DNA of 64,000 nucleotides from Buddleja alternifolia (taxonomy: Eukaryota > Streptophyta > Magnoliopsida > Lamiales > Scrophulariaceae), in contig CM033401.1 of NCBI GenBank assembly GCA_019426215.1, positions 18,357,134 to 18,421,133 of the forward strand, read 5' to 3'. This document shows, one piece after another, positions 22,755-33,540 of this stretch. The translations under genes were made by a program, and so were the position numbers. Below the pieces are notes generated by a model, which was not told the DNA's origin, searched no databases, and was given only the letters and a program-made list of their open reading frames with translations. Within the stretch, counting starts at the first letter, position 1, and every line of letters starts with the position of its first letter.

Positions 22755-24688
22755 TGACACGCTAAAAACCAACGTGCTATGATAGCAAGTGCACTAGTCG
22801 TGTGTAGTAATAAGTGGACTAAAAGTCCGGATTGTCGAACCACGGAGACTTGAATTTTAGTTTATGATTTTAACGAAAAAAAGAACAAATATAATTAAAG
22901 TAAATTATAGGTAAAATGCATACAATAAGAACAAGATTACACAATTGATTTTACACAAAGTATAAAGGGAGACTAAGGTACATGCTAGGTTCAAATTGAT
23001 CAATTATACTTATAAAGATTCTAGTTGAAGGATTACGCTTATATTGTTATGGTGAGAACTCCGAGGGTAGAGAATAACCGATGTCTCGCGTATAAACTCC
23101 TATGCTTAGATCGTGATTTCCCAAATATTCCTATCCGAAAATCTAACCACTAAATATGCATTAACGTACTAGAGTTCACTCGATTTGAATCGAACAACTT
23201 CACCCGGGAATCTTTACCTATGTCTAGGGCAATTCCTCATTAGTTACGGGTCATGATGTGAATTTCTTGCACCCTAAGTCAATTTTCTCCCGAAATATTA
23301 ACCTAGGCATAAGATTCTAACATATAGTGATCAAGTATATGCAAGATAGGCAAAAACACAAATTCACATCACATAACAATATAAGAACAACCTCAACAAT
23401 CATCTATTATAAGCATATATCACAATTTGGCCTTACATGGCCCTAGTCTTATGAATTTAGTTCATAATGGATAATATGAAAAACATAAATGAATTAATAC
23501 ACATGTTCATAGACATAATTGAAATGAAAATCTATAAAAACTCCCTCAAAAGTGAATAATGATGGATCTTGAAGTTGAGCCTTCAATCCCCAAGCTCTTT
23601 TCCTTCCTCTAGTTTTCCCCTCCAAGAGTGATGAATGGTGATGAATGGTGGAGAAATCAGATTAGGGGCTGCCCCCCTCTCCTCTAAGAATCTGAAATTG
23701 ATAGTGAATGATGAAGAGTATGGGTTCCCCCTCCTTTTATAGCCAAAATTCCACTAAAGTATGGATTAAGAATTCCCATTAAAGTTCCCCAATGAGAATT
23801 CCACCTAAGGTGATGCTTAAAGTTTGGCTTTTAAGATTCCAACCAGCTAAAAAATGCTGAACTTTCGGCCATTAAGAATTCCACCAAGCATAACCATGTG
23901 AAAACTTCAACAAAACACATGCATGCTGCCATTTTCTTGCTTTCCAGCGCAGTCTTAGTATTTTCCTCATAAACTTCTCCACAGATCTCCAAATTGGATG
24001 ATTCAAGTCCCCATGTTCAGATAACACATAGATCTACAACTTTGCAGAAGGACATTTTGTCCAATTCGGTCTCTAAGTATACCTAAATTACGTTTCAACA
24101 TGGAGGTTGTTTCTGATTTGGCGCCCATAAAGTAAATCTACCAAGAAACACACTTATGACAACCCCTCAACACATGTGCTGAATTATGGCCAAATGTGAT
24201 TCTTACCCATCATATAAGGCTGGAATTTAGGCTGAAAAAGGAGTAACATTCGGACTATCCATGCCTAGGCATGACTAGGAGGGCGCTGGGACGTATCCTG
24301 GCACATGTACTTCTCTGTTCGGCGCAGCAGTCGTATTTCCTTCACAATTATCTCTATAGACCTCCGATTTGGATGTTTCAAGTTCCCATTTGAAGCTAAG
24401 ACATACATATAAAACTTTGTAGAAGGAAACTTTGTCTAAGTCGGTCTCAAAATGTACGGAATTATCGCTCGAATGTGGTAGGAGATGTATAAACCGCCTC
24501 GGTGTTGAAAAACATGCTTGAACTTGTTTTGTACATCGTTTTTCTTCCCTTTTCTTCATGTATTCTCATTTATTACCTGTATTCACTTAACACACCTATT
24601 AAATGCAAATGTGACATGATTTAAGCAATAAGTGAATCCAAATCATAAGAATTACGGTCTTAAAAACACGTAAAAACACCTCTTATCA
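22755..24688 (-). repeat. 5' LTR of C1 (1934 bp)
   Basis: It starts TGATAAGAGG at 24688 and ends TGTCA at 22755 on the minus strand. The TATA box CTATAAAAGG is at 23733-23742 (minus). It matches the other C1 LTR and the C2 LTR (59410-61345) over its length with scattered single-base and small indel differences. Confidence 0.92.
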
Positions 24689-25215
24689 AGATTCTGTGTG
24701 ATTCTTTGAGAATCATTTTAGTTGATTGCCTTCGAGTGCAAAGGAGAAGAAGGACGTAGTTGGGATTACTCCACCCAACGAACCTTACAAATATTGTGTC
24801 ATTTACTTTTCAGTCAATTCTTTCATCTATCATATCATTGCATAAATTGATTAAGTAAAACACAATCAAAAGCTAAGCAACTAAGAAACCTCGTGTGACG
24901 CTAAAATTTTCAAAGAGAAGACTCCAAAAATCATTCCGTTGTGCTAACACTGATTAAAAGAACTGAACGCTTAACCTACTTGGTCAAAGCATTGAATTCT
25001 TGAAGTCTGAGTTAACTTTAAAAATTAGTCTTCATCAGACGCTTAGCGAAAGCGCCAATATTTTAAGTGAGTCAAGCGTTAGACACTTCAAGCGTCTATC
25101 TTTTCAAGCGTCCAAAAATCTTTTAATACGAAATCTTTTGAAGTCGAAAAAGACTTCAGGGTCTATTCAACCCCCCCCCCTTCTAGACCCTTTCGTATGC
25201 CACTTGGGACCAACA
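24689..25215 (+). repeat. 3' LTR of B2, second piece
   Basis: It resumes at AGATTCTGTGTG, matching the 5' LTR from about 4392, and runs to CCAACA at 25215. The outer duplication GAAGT follows at 25216-25220. About 200 bp of LTR are missing across the C1 insertion. Confidence 0.92.
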
Positions 25216-25220
25216 GAAGT

Positions 25221-28170
25221 TTATATAGCAGTCAAATCTCCTGGAGTTAACTCAGAAATATGGCATACGTGTTTAGGACATCCTAATTTAAAGTTTTTAC
25301 AAATTCTAAAAAATAAAAGAGTTATCAATGTTTCACATTGGTTAACAAAAACTACCATATGTAAAAGTTGCCAACTCGGGAAATGGTGTAAAATTTCTTT
25401 TAATAAATCAAATTCTATATCCACGCTTCCCTTAGAAAAAATCCATAGTGACTTATGGAGACCTACCCCAGTACTTTCTTGTCAAAATTTTCAGTATTAT
25501 GTAATTTTTGTTGATGATTTTACTCGTTATAATTGGTTATATCCTTTAAAATATAAATCTGAATTTTTTCAGTGCTTTCTTAAGTTTCAAGCTCTTGTTG
25601 AGAATTTTTTTGACAGGAGAATAAAAATTCTTCAATGTGATGGTGGTGGAAAATTCACCTCCAGTCAATTCACTAACCACTTGGCTCTATGTGGAATTAC
25701 ACATTAAATTTCTTGCCCATATACACCGGAACATAATGGACTTTCCGAAAGCAAGCATCGCCACATCGTTGAAACAGGGTTAAGTTTACTCTTTCACGCA
25801 AATGCTCCTCTTCATTTTGGGTAGATGCATTCTTAACATCTGTTTATTTACTTAATCGGTTACCTTTATCTTCGAAAACTAGTAAGGAAACCATACTTCA
25901 AAATCTTTGGCAAGGATCCTGATTACTCTGGGTTACAAATTTTTGGCTCTCAATGCTTTCCTTATTTAAAAAGTTCAGGTACGCATAAGTTTTCTAAGAA
26001 AACAGTTCCATGTGTGTTCATAGGATACAGTCCATTGCATACAGGTTACAAGCTTCTGGATAAGAATACTCATCGTGTTTATATCTCTAGGCATGTCATT
26101 TTTAATGAGCATTATTTTCCTTATATATCAAAAGAGCATTCTTTCACTAAGTCTCACGATTTATCACTTACTACATTTCCGAATTTAGATGAATAGTTTT
26201 TAAGAAAATTACGAAGTTTCAAATCAACCGAATCTTCATCAGATCAACCACCAAGCTCCATTCCTCCAAAATTTGCTTTCTCCCCTACTTTATCACAAAA
26301 TTCAGATTCAAATGAAAATCCCCCATCATCGCATAATCAGGAACTTCTTGATTTACCACAAAACATAGATCCTATTCCTAATGAGTCTGATTTAGAAAAT
26401 GATGTTACTACAAACTCTCCATCACCTCCTACTAACATTTTGTCTACTACCTCCATCTCTTTACCCTCTAGTACAATTCAGAACTCAACTAATAATACCA
26501 CTAGACTTTCTCCGCAGCCCTTTCAACCACATAGAGAGAAACATCTTCCATCTTATCTCAAATATTATGTTTGTCCTTCTACTCATTGCCATACTGAAAC
26601 AGCTCTCATTGTGTCTCTCAACAAGCCAAAGACTTTAAAAACAACCCTCAAATTTTCAAATTGGACAGATGCCATGAAAGAATAAATTAAAGCACTTGAA
26701 CATAATAAGACTTGGTCTCTTGTCCCTCGTCCATTAAATGCTAATGTTATTGGTTGTAAATGGGTTTATCGAATAAAATGCAAAGATGACGGCACTGTCA
26801 ATAGGTTCAAAGCTCGTCTAGTAGCCAAAGGTTACACACAAATTCTGGGCATTGATTTTAGTGAAACGTTTAGCCCCATTGTCAAGGATACAACCATTCG
26901 TGTGGTATTGTCGCTAGGTATTTATTTAAGTTCCCCCTTAAACAAATAGATGTCAAAATGCATTTTTAAATGGTACTCTTAATGAGCGAATTTACTTGGA
27001 GCAACCACCTGGATTTGAGCATCCTAAACTATCTACTCATGTTTGTCTTTTGCATAAGTCTCTTTATGATCTCATACAAACACCTCGTACTAGGTTTGCT
27101 AAATTGTCACATTGTCTTTTTTCTCTTGGTTTTAGATGTAGCAAAGTTGATGCTTCTCTATTTATTTATAACCATGATAACGATTTAATTTTGTTACTTG
27201 TTTGTGTGGATGATGTAATTCTCACGGCAATGCTTCTACTCTTATTTCTCAACTCATCTTTCGTCCCAACAAGGAGTTTGCACTCAAAGATTTAGGCTAG
27301 CTCTCCTATTTTCTAGGGGTTGAAGTTAAATATTTCTCAGGTGGTCTCACACTTTCACAAACTAAATACGCTCGCGATCTCCTAATCAAAGCAAAAATGC
27401 TTGAAGCCTCCAAAATATCTACACCAATTGCTATAAAACCCAATCCACTTCCTGATGACAATGAGCCAACTGATCCCACTACATATCGTCAATTATGTGG
27501 CTCTCTTCAATACCTTACTTTCACTCAGCCCGATCTGACACATGTTGTCAACCAAGTCTGTCCACATTTCCAAAACCCCACCATTAAAGACCTTCATGCA
27601 GTCAAACGCATCTTGCATTACATAAAAGGGACTTTAACTCATGGTATTCGTTATCTATCTTAAAGCTCTCTCACACTTATTGCATTTTCTTAGTGCATTT
27701 TCTGATGCAGATTGGGCAGGTTGTCCCAAGATAAGAAGAAGCACCACTACTATTTTTCTTGGTCCAAATTGTGTCTCTTGGGCATCTAATAAGCAACCTA
27801 CAGTTTCACGCTCTAGTGCTGAGGCTGAATATCGCGCTCTAGCAACCACCGCGGCTGAACTCACTTGGCTCCAGTACCTCTTCCATGACATTGGCATCAC
27901 TCTAGAACGTCGTCCTACAATTCTTTGTGATAAAAATAGTTCAATTCATATGTCTCGCAATCCTATTTTTCATGCTCGCACGAAGCATATTGAGATTGAC
28001 TACCACTTTATCCATGAAAAAGTTACTGCTGGAGCAATTGATCTTCGTTACATATCAACTATAAAGCAGATTGCTGATGTTTTTACTAAGGCACTTCTAA
28101 AGGATTCGTTTACAAATTTCCATTACAAGCTTGGCGTTTGCTCCCTCACCCTGCCAACCTTGAAGGGGGG
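25221..28170 (+). pseudogene. Older Copia A: integrase, reverse transcriptase, RNase H
   Basis: This continues the element interrupted at 3239. Gag-pre-integrase (IWHTCLGHPN; CKSCQLGKWCK) is followed by integrase with VDDFTRYNW and a degraded second aspartate motif (QCDGGGKF), then a stop near 25707. Reverse transcriptase shows [12 protein letters not shown] and [11 protein letters not shown] near 26760-26840 and a catalytic motif altered to CVDDVI near 27210. RNase H (SDADWAGC; SRSSAEAEYRAL) spans about 27690-28130. Many stops and shifts separate the pieces. It is a typical plant Copia of a lineage different from B1/B2, clearly older and dead. Confidence 0.9.
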
Positions 28171-28318
28171 TGATAAGAGATCTCTTCCTAATCAAAGTTT
28201 AATGGACGGCTTAATGAATCGGCAGAATCAGGACAAATCAAGAGATGATTACCAAAGAATTAGCTAGTGCTAGAATTAAGCTTCTTCTTTATTTTATCAC
28301 ATGACCATTGGCATTAAT

Positions 28319-28355
<37 letters not shown>

Positions 28356-28426
28356 TAGTGATCATCAACATAAATAACAGAATAGTTATTCATTCTTATC
28401 TCTTTGTTTAAGTTTCTTTATTAACA
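28171..28426 (+). repeat. Probable short 3' LTR of Copia A
   Basis: A polypurine tract TTGAAGGGGGG ends at 28170 and TGATAAGAGATC follows, as expected for an LTR start. The end at 28426 (TTAACA) is a guess, since the 5' LTR lies outside the window. A TA repeat occupies 28325-28353. Confidence 0.55.
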
Positions 28427-29091
28427 AGGTAATTTCAATTTCATAATACTTGAATGATTTTCATTTTTACAGTAGTTGGAACCTAAACTCTTTTCACTTA
28501 CTTTAATACCAAGAAATTTTACTATCCTCTCATAAATATAATAATATACTTTAGGATCTAGTTCTTATCAAGAGAAGGAGGAAATTATAAAATTGAAACA
28601 TATCATATAAACCGATTAATAAATTTTTTGAGATTTTCTCTTATTTGCTCGAAAATTAACTTGTTCTTATTATAATATTGGAGGGCAAAGAAAGGACGAA
28701 TTTAATGATAAACATAAATAAAAACATTAATTTCATGACCCATTGCTTTTAAATGGAAAAAATGAATATCTTAAAATTGAACAAAATTCTCATTTGTTTA
28801 TCTTGGAGATCTTCCATATGGAGTAACGAACTTTCCTTTTCATGATACAATTAATTAAAACATCATTTGTCATTTTGTATATCATATCAAATATAAATTA
28901 ATTAAAACACAAGTGTATAAAATATTTTCGCAAACTGAATTAGCATGTATGTAGATGCACTTGGCATGCATATTACACATGAAACAGTTAATGAAACTTT
29001 AAATTGCAACACATGATCCTAAATGCTTGAAAAGGTTTCAAAATTAATTAAACTAGTGAAGCAATTACGAGTCGGTGAATACTGTGAATTG
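28427..29091. other. AT-rich intergenic DNA, no gene seen
   Basis: This stretch lies between the end of Copia A and the DUF1677 stop codon. It has no ORF or repeat structure I could support. The part nearest 29091 would include the 3' untranslated region of the gene on the minus strand. Confidence 0.5.
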
Positions 29092-29520
29092 TCATGTATT
29101 TTTGAGGGAGCTTGTTCTGAGAATTCGAGTCATGGCATATGCAAGAGACATAGCAGGATTAACTCTGATGGTCTTATTGAAGGCTCTACAAACATCCATG
29201 TGTGCATGCAAAGCTTCTTCCCGCACAATATTACGCATTCCGCCAAGCTTGTACGACTCTTCATTCACTGCTTCGGAGCATAGCCCACAAACCCATTTTC
29301 CGTAGAAACGAGCCTTGATGCGCATAATATAGGATCTGGTGCAGTCCTCGGACAGCCCGCAGCATTCGCATTCAACTTCATTGATACTGTCATTAGAGGC
29401 CGCAGTGTGAGATGGAAACCTTAAATCCATGTATTTGAATATGCCCCTCTCAGATGACATTCCTGCTGCCTTTTGGACCATGTCCAAAGACAATCTCCTA
29501 CTATTTCTGTTTGGGACCAT
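29092..29520 (-). CDS. DUF1677 family protein (plant-specific, Cys-rich)
   Basis: A single-exon frame of 142 codons has its ATG at 29520. The protein has the DUF1677 hallmark: VECECCGLSEDCT (Cys 51, 53, 54, 60) followed by GKWVCGLCSEAV (Cys 78, 81), then a helical tail with EEALHAHMDVC and NPAMSLAYAM. The spaced cysteines suggest metal binding, but the biochemical role of the family is not established. Length is normal for the family and no damage is visible, so this is the one convincing host gene in the window. A TATA box lies about 65-75 bp upstream. The promoter region from 28 bp upstream of the ATG outward is duplicated at 33541-35092 without the coding part. Confidence 0.9.
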   Translation of the reverse strand: MVPNRNSRRLSLDMVQKAAGMSSERGIFKYMDLRFPSHTAASNDSINEVECECCGLSEDCTRSYIMRIKARFYGKWVCGLCSEAVNEESYKLGGMRNIVREEALHAHMDVCRAFNKTIRVNPAMSLAYAMTRILRTSSLKNT

Positions 29521-29584
29521 TATTTTGTAGTGGAATATATTTGTGTTCTAAATCTCTATGTTTCTTATGTGTACACACACATAC

Positions 29585-29596
29585 ATATATATAGAA
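29585..29596 (-). promoter_or_regulatory. Likely TATA box of the DUF1677 gene
   Basis: TATATATA at 29586-29593 lies about 65-75 bp upstream of the ATG, next to a CA repeat. The element is retained in the duplicated copy near 33588. No transcript evidence is available. Confidence 0.5.
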
Positions 29597-29674
29597 ACAG
29601 TCCTTTGTTAGTTGGGATTCAATGCGTGATGCATGATAGTGATGTGCAATAATGAAATATCAGTCCGAGAAAGG

Positions 29675-30907
29675 GGGAAAATTACAAAGTTGATACTCCA
29701 AATTGGTCTATACGTTTTTTTGGTACTACAATTTAGCATGTTGGCAATTTGAGTACACTACCTTGCAAAAATTGGCAATTTGAGTATAAATTTCTCCGGA
29801 AAATTCAAAACAGACTAGAAAATGTCATTCAGCGGGAAAATTAACTTGAATTTCGGGATTTTACTGAAGTGGATGGAAAATTAACCTTCAATTTGGGGAT
29901 TTTGCTGAAATGGAGGAAAAGTTAACCTTTAATTTGGGGATTTAACTCAAATAATTTTATTTTATTTTTAATTTATTTAAATTTATGGAAATTTCAATTT
30001 AAATATTTGTTTATCTAAGTTGTTTTTTATTTATTATAAATATAATTTTGTATAATTAATATATCTAGAAAATAATTTAAAATGAAAATTGTAATATTAT
30101 ATGCATAAATTCAAACTAAATAATCTTTTTACTTACTATTCTAAATTTTACAATTTTTCTTATTTTTTGTAGAAAAATTAAGTTTTTCTATTTTTTATTT
30201 TTTATTATTTCTTACCTAAAACTGGATTTTCAAAATTGTTTTGATTATTTATAATTTTTTTTATTTTTTTACGAGTTTTTGAGTTGTTTATGTTTTATAC
30301 GATTTTTTTTTAGTTTTTAATTAATTTATTTTTTGTCAATGGAAATCTTTTGCCACCATTAAAATTTGTTTTACTTAAATTTAAAAATTAGTTTAAGATA
30401 TAATTTTTATTGTTTTCCAATTTTTAAAATATTGTAAATTTATTTTTGTTATCTTTTCTTATATTTTCTAAATTTTCATAAGTTTTCAAAAAAAAATTGA
30501 TTTTGTTTTCTAATTTTATTTTATTTTCTGATTATTGTTTTTTGGAAAAAAAAATTCAAATACTTTTTCGTTTTTTTACTTTTTTTATTTTCCAGAATTT
30601 TTAATTTATTTATTTCATCAACCGAAAAAAATTGTATTTCTTTAAATAATAGGTTAAATTGATAAAAGTTGGGGATTGGGGGCAATTTGATAAAACAACC
30701 GTTGGATTCACTCCAAAATTGGGTCTAAGTAAGTGATTTTCCCTCCATTTCAACAAAATTCCTAAATTCAAGTTAATTTTTCCACCAAATGACATGTTAC
30801 GGCCAATTTTGAATTTTCTGGCAAAATTTATACAGAAATTGCCAATTTTTGCAAATTAGTAAAACAATATATAGGCCAACTTAGAGTACCAATTTTATAA
30901 TTTTCCC
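29675..30907. mobile_element. Long-TIR non-autonomous DNA element (Mutator-like), copy 1
   Basis: The ends GGGAAAATTA...TAATTTTCCC are part of terminal inverted repeats of about 200 bp. Flanks GAGAAAG-GG and GACAAAGAGG resemble a decayed 9-10 bp target duplication. Just inside the left TIR, three units of about 42 bp (core GGAAAATTAACCTTCAATTT) are arrayed in tandem. The interior is T-rich with no ORF. Confidence 0.65.
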
Positions 30908-31037
30908 GACAAAGAGGTCATGGACTTGCACTTTGTGTACCATTTACTTATGTAATGTAGGTGGTTTCAGTCTAACTAATATTTTTGTAGGATTATCGTG
31001 ATGATTTAGACTTTTGGACAATAAGAAATATGCAAGG

Positions 31038-31571
31038 TGATATCGCCAAAAACGTCTAGGGGCATAATGATAATTAAATTATCTCGGCTTGGGCCAGGTT
31101 ATCTCTTGCGGGCAAAATTCAATATAATTATATAGGTAAACCCACATGGCTAACAGCTCGTTACAAAATAAGCCCATAAAGAGACTATAAAAATAATTGG
31201 GCTAATAAATATGAAATACATATTTATTAGTTTAATATATATTCCAATAGATTGATCATGAGGCATTGGCCCAAAGCCCATATCTAACTTTATAAATACC
31301 CCATGAGGAAAACTAGAATTCATTATATGCTCTTCCCACCAAAACATGGGCTAGAGAGAAAACAGCTAGCAATTACAGAAAATAATAACACCATTGAACT
31401 ACGTAAAAACTTGATTCCGCCTAATTGGGTACGTAGAAAGCTTGCCTATAGCGAGTGCAGTCTAAACATGCCCCAACCTAGCACCTAGTTTGTCATGTGT
31501 TGGGTCGGATTCCCTCTCCACATGGTCAACACGTGACACGTTTGCACACTAAACATTTTAATCCCGCATCA
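31038..31571 (+). repeat. 5' LTR of the Tat-type element (534 bp)
   Basis: It starts TGATATCGCC and ends CCGCATCA, giving TGAT/ATCA inverted ends, with the primer site four bases on. A TATA-like CTTTATAAATACC lies near 31289. With no second LTR in the window, the left border is inferred from the end bases and from the breakdown of similarity to duplication copy 2. Confidence 0.72.
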
Positions 31572-31574
31572 GTT

Positions 31575-31591
31575 TGGCGCCGTCTGTGGGA
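31575..31591 (+). other. Primer-binding site of the Tat-type element
   Basis: TGGCGCCGTCTGTGGGA follows the LTR. This sequence is characteristic of Tat/Ogre-group Gypsy elements in plants and differs from the Athila-type site in C1, C2 and D. Confidence 0.85.
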
Positions 31592-31703
31592 ATAACGGTT
31601 CAACCACTGAGTATGCAAACTAGGTCTCAAGCACATACCACTGGTGATAAGATGACTAGTAACAACACACTATAGAATTCCTAACCCCTCACCGTAGAAA
31701 GGG

Positions 31704-33260
31704 ATGCTAGGCACTCAAGTCGACGGAGAAGATTCAGTTCCACCGCCTCCATTGAATGAGCAGAATATGCCTCCTGTGACACCAGCAGTGATTCCACCCC
31801 TTACCAGTAAGGTATTCGAGATCACTCATAAAGCACTCCTTGCTCTTGTTGAAGATGCCTCGGTGCGAGTAGCAGCTCAAGCTATCCAGCAATACACCCG
31901 GGCGCACCTGTCTCTCGCGACGCCCGCTCCATCAGCTGTCAGGGGTAAGACCCCCAGGCGGGGAATCCTCAAACTGCACTCTCACCTCAAGGGAGGGGGC
32001 CTCGAGTTGTACCCCATCAGTCAGTGCATAGGGGTCAGGAACCTCAGGAAAAGGAACGCCCCCCGCGAGTTACTAGTGGGATCAGGTCAAGGCGATCCAA
32101 CTCCCCAGTGAACGGGGCAACATGTGAAAAAGAAAAGAACAGTGTGGTTTCACCTCATGAGACGCCGCCACGGGGAAGAGATATAAGGCCAGCGCCCTCT
32201 TGGTCTCCACGTAGAGGTCAAATTTCCTTGATCCCCGAAGAGACCCTAGCAAGGCGAGAAGGTCGACGTAGACAACCACCTAGCCAAAATGAAAACTTGG
32301 AGAACAGGGGAAAATATGAGGACATGCAGCTCGTTCCCCTAGCTGTAGCACCCCCCAAGAGAAGTCCTTTCTGCCCTGCTATATTGGCAAAGTCTATACC
32401 ACAAGAACTGAAAATACCACTCCTTAGCAAATAAGAGGGAGCTGAAGACCCTCAAGAACATGTTGATAAGTTTAATGCGAAGGCCGACATGTATGACTTC
32501 AGCGATGCAGCCTACTGTAAGATTTTTCGAACCACTTTGTCTGGACGGCCCCTTAGCTAGTTCAACCAACTGCCCGCCGATACCATCACAGGCTTTGAGC
32601 AGCTGACACGACGCTTCCTCAATCATTTCTTCGTGAACAAGAAGTATCCGAAGATAGCCTTTTTTTTGTTCACTGTGGTTCAACGAGATGGAGAGTCCCT
32701 GAGAGAATACGTACAATGCTTCTCCATGGAGGTATCTGAAGTACCACACGCTAACCATGAGTTATTGTCGGGGATAATGCAAAGGAACTTGCGCAACAGC
32801 GGGTTCAAAGAATCCATTGCTGGGAAGCCGCCATCAACTATGGATGAATTATTGGCTAGGGTGGAAAAATACATCAGGGTTGAGGAAACAATGGGGCCAG
32901 CAAGACAAGAAGGCAATGGTAACAAGATAAAGGCGAGAGAAGATGATAAGGTACCAGAACCTAAGGAGCGCAAGCACATGCCTCCCTCGGGGTTTTCAAA
33001 GTATACCCCGCTCACACTCCCGCAGGAGTAAATTCTGGCCATTGCTGAGCAACAAGGCATAATCCAATGACCTAAAAAGATGAAGGATAATCTCAGCCGC
33101 TTGAAATCCAAGAAGTACTGCAGGTTCCACCGAGACAAAGGTCACACTACCAAAGAATGTCACCATCTACAGGTGGAGATAGAGAAGCTCATTAAGAGGG
33201 GCTACTTGCAAGAGGTAGTAGCACCATCTGGATCGACCCCTCAAGATCCATCAGGATAGG
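31704..33260 (+). pseudogene. Tat-type Gypsy gag, frameshifted and with stops
   Basis: Gag would form the particle of the element. After a Pro/Ala-rich N-terminus in two frames (31704-32434), the capsid core is recognisable from DKFNAKADMYDFSDAAYCK through LSGRPLS and QLTRRFLNHFF to ESIAGKPPSTMDELLARVE (about 32460-32880). A zinc-binding segment YCRFHRDKGHTTKECHHL lies near 33117-33170. Stops at about 32432, 32560 and 33029 and several shifts make it a pseudogene. The following stretch resembles the region before the Tat protease and then ends abruptly. Confidence 0.85.
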
Positions 33261-33540
33261 CGGAGTAGATAAAGAGGCAAAGGCAATGCCCCTAAGACGG
33301 ACATGGATATGGAGAACCTCCCAATAAATGGAATAATAGGGGTGATTTTGGGAGACCACACTAGGGGAGACTCCGCAAACTAGGAAAGTCTTGTTGAGAG
33401 CTGCTATGGGGTTGCATGCTGTCAACATCCCGGAGGTGGAGCAAGTCAATCAAGTAGAGCCAAACACACTAAACATTGAGTTTGAAACACGAGATTTGGA
33501 GAAACCAAATCCCATCACGAACCAGACACACTAAACTTAG

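Larger units (their letters stand above)
16672..24688 (-). mobile_element. C1: non-autonomous Athila-like Gypsy element (gag-protease only)
   Basis: Read on the minus strand: 5' LTR (24688-22755), Asp-tRNA type primer site, gag-protease ORF, long non-coding region, 3' LTR (18592-16672). There is no reverse transcriptase, RNase H or integrase, so it would need enzymes in trans. Capsid and protease sequences, and the primer site TGGCGCCGTTGCCGGGGA, are of the Athila type. It splits the 3' LTR of B2. The two LTRs are very similar by eye, implying a fairly recent insertion, and the ORF is intact. The left end lacks the last 16 or so LTR bases and no target duplication is visible. Confidence 0.88.
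3240..25215 (+). mobile_element. SIRE-type Copia element B2, full length, interrupted by C1
   Basis: This is a near-complete LTR retrotransposon of about 14 kb once the nested element at 16672-24688 is set aside. It starts TGTTAGG and ends CCAACA, and is flanked by GAAGT at 3235-3239 and again at 25216-25220, so both outer ends are original. Order: LTR, primer site, gag, linker, protease, integrase, reverse transcriptase, RNase H, spacer, very long extra ORF, polypurine tract, LTR. Integrase and reverse transcriptase sequences and the extra ORF downstream of pol point to the SIRE/Maximus (Sirevirus) group. Frameshifts, stops and a scrambled patch in reverse transcriptase make it non-functional. 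Confidence 0.93.
29548..31032. repeat. Duplicated segment, copy 1 (promoter side of DUF1677 gene)
   Basis: It matches 33541-35092 across unique-looking flanks as well as the TIR element they share: TTTGTTAGTTGGGATTCAAT near the gene end and TAGGATTATCGTGATGA near the far end. It starts 28 bp upstream of the DUF1677 ATG and carries its TATA box and a CA/TA repeat. Confidence 0.8.
31038..33540 (+). mobile_element. Truncated Tat-type Gypsy element: LTR, leader and gag
   Basis: It begins with an LTR and the primer site TGGCGCCGTCTGTGGGA, continues with a Tat-type gag, and breaks off at the start of the protease region near 33540. There the second copy of the host duplication begins. No 3' LTR is present. 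It lies at the far edge of duplication copy 1. Confidence 0.85.

Noticed and set aside
28325..28353. TA repeat as a regulatory element
   Set aside because: A simple microsatellite within a probable LTR; no basis for a function.
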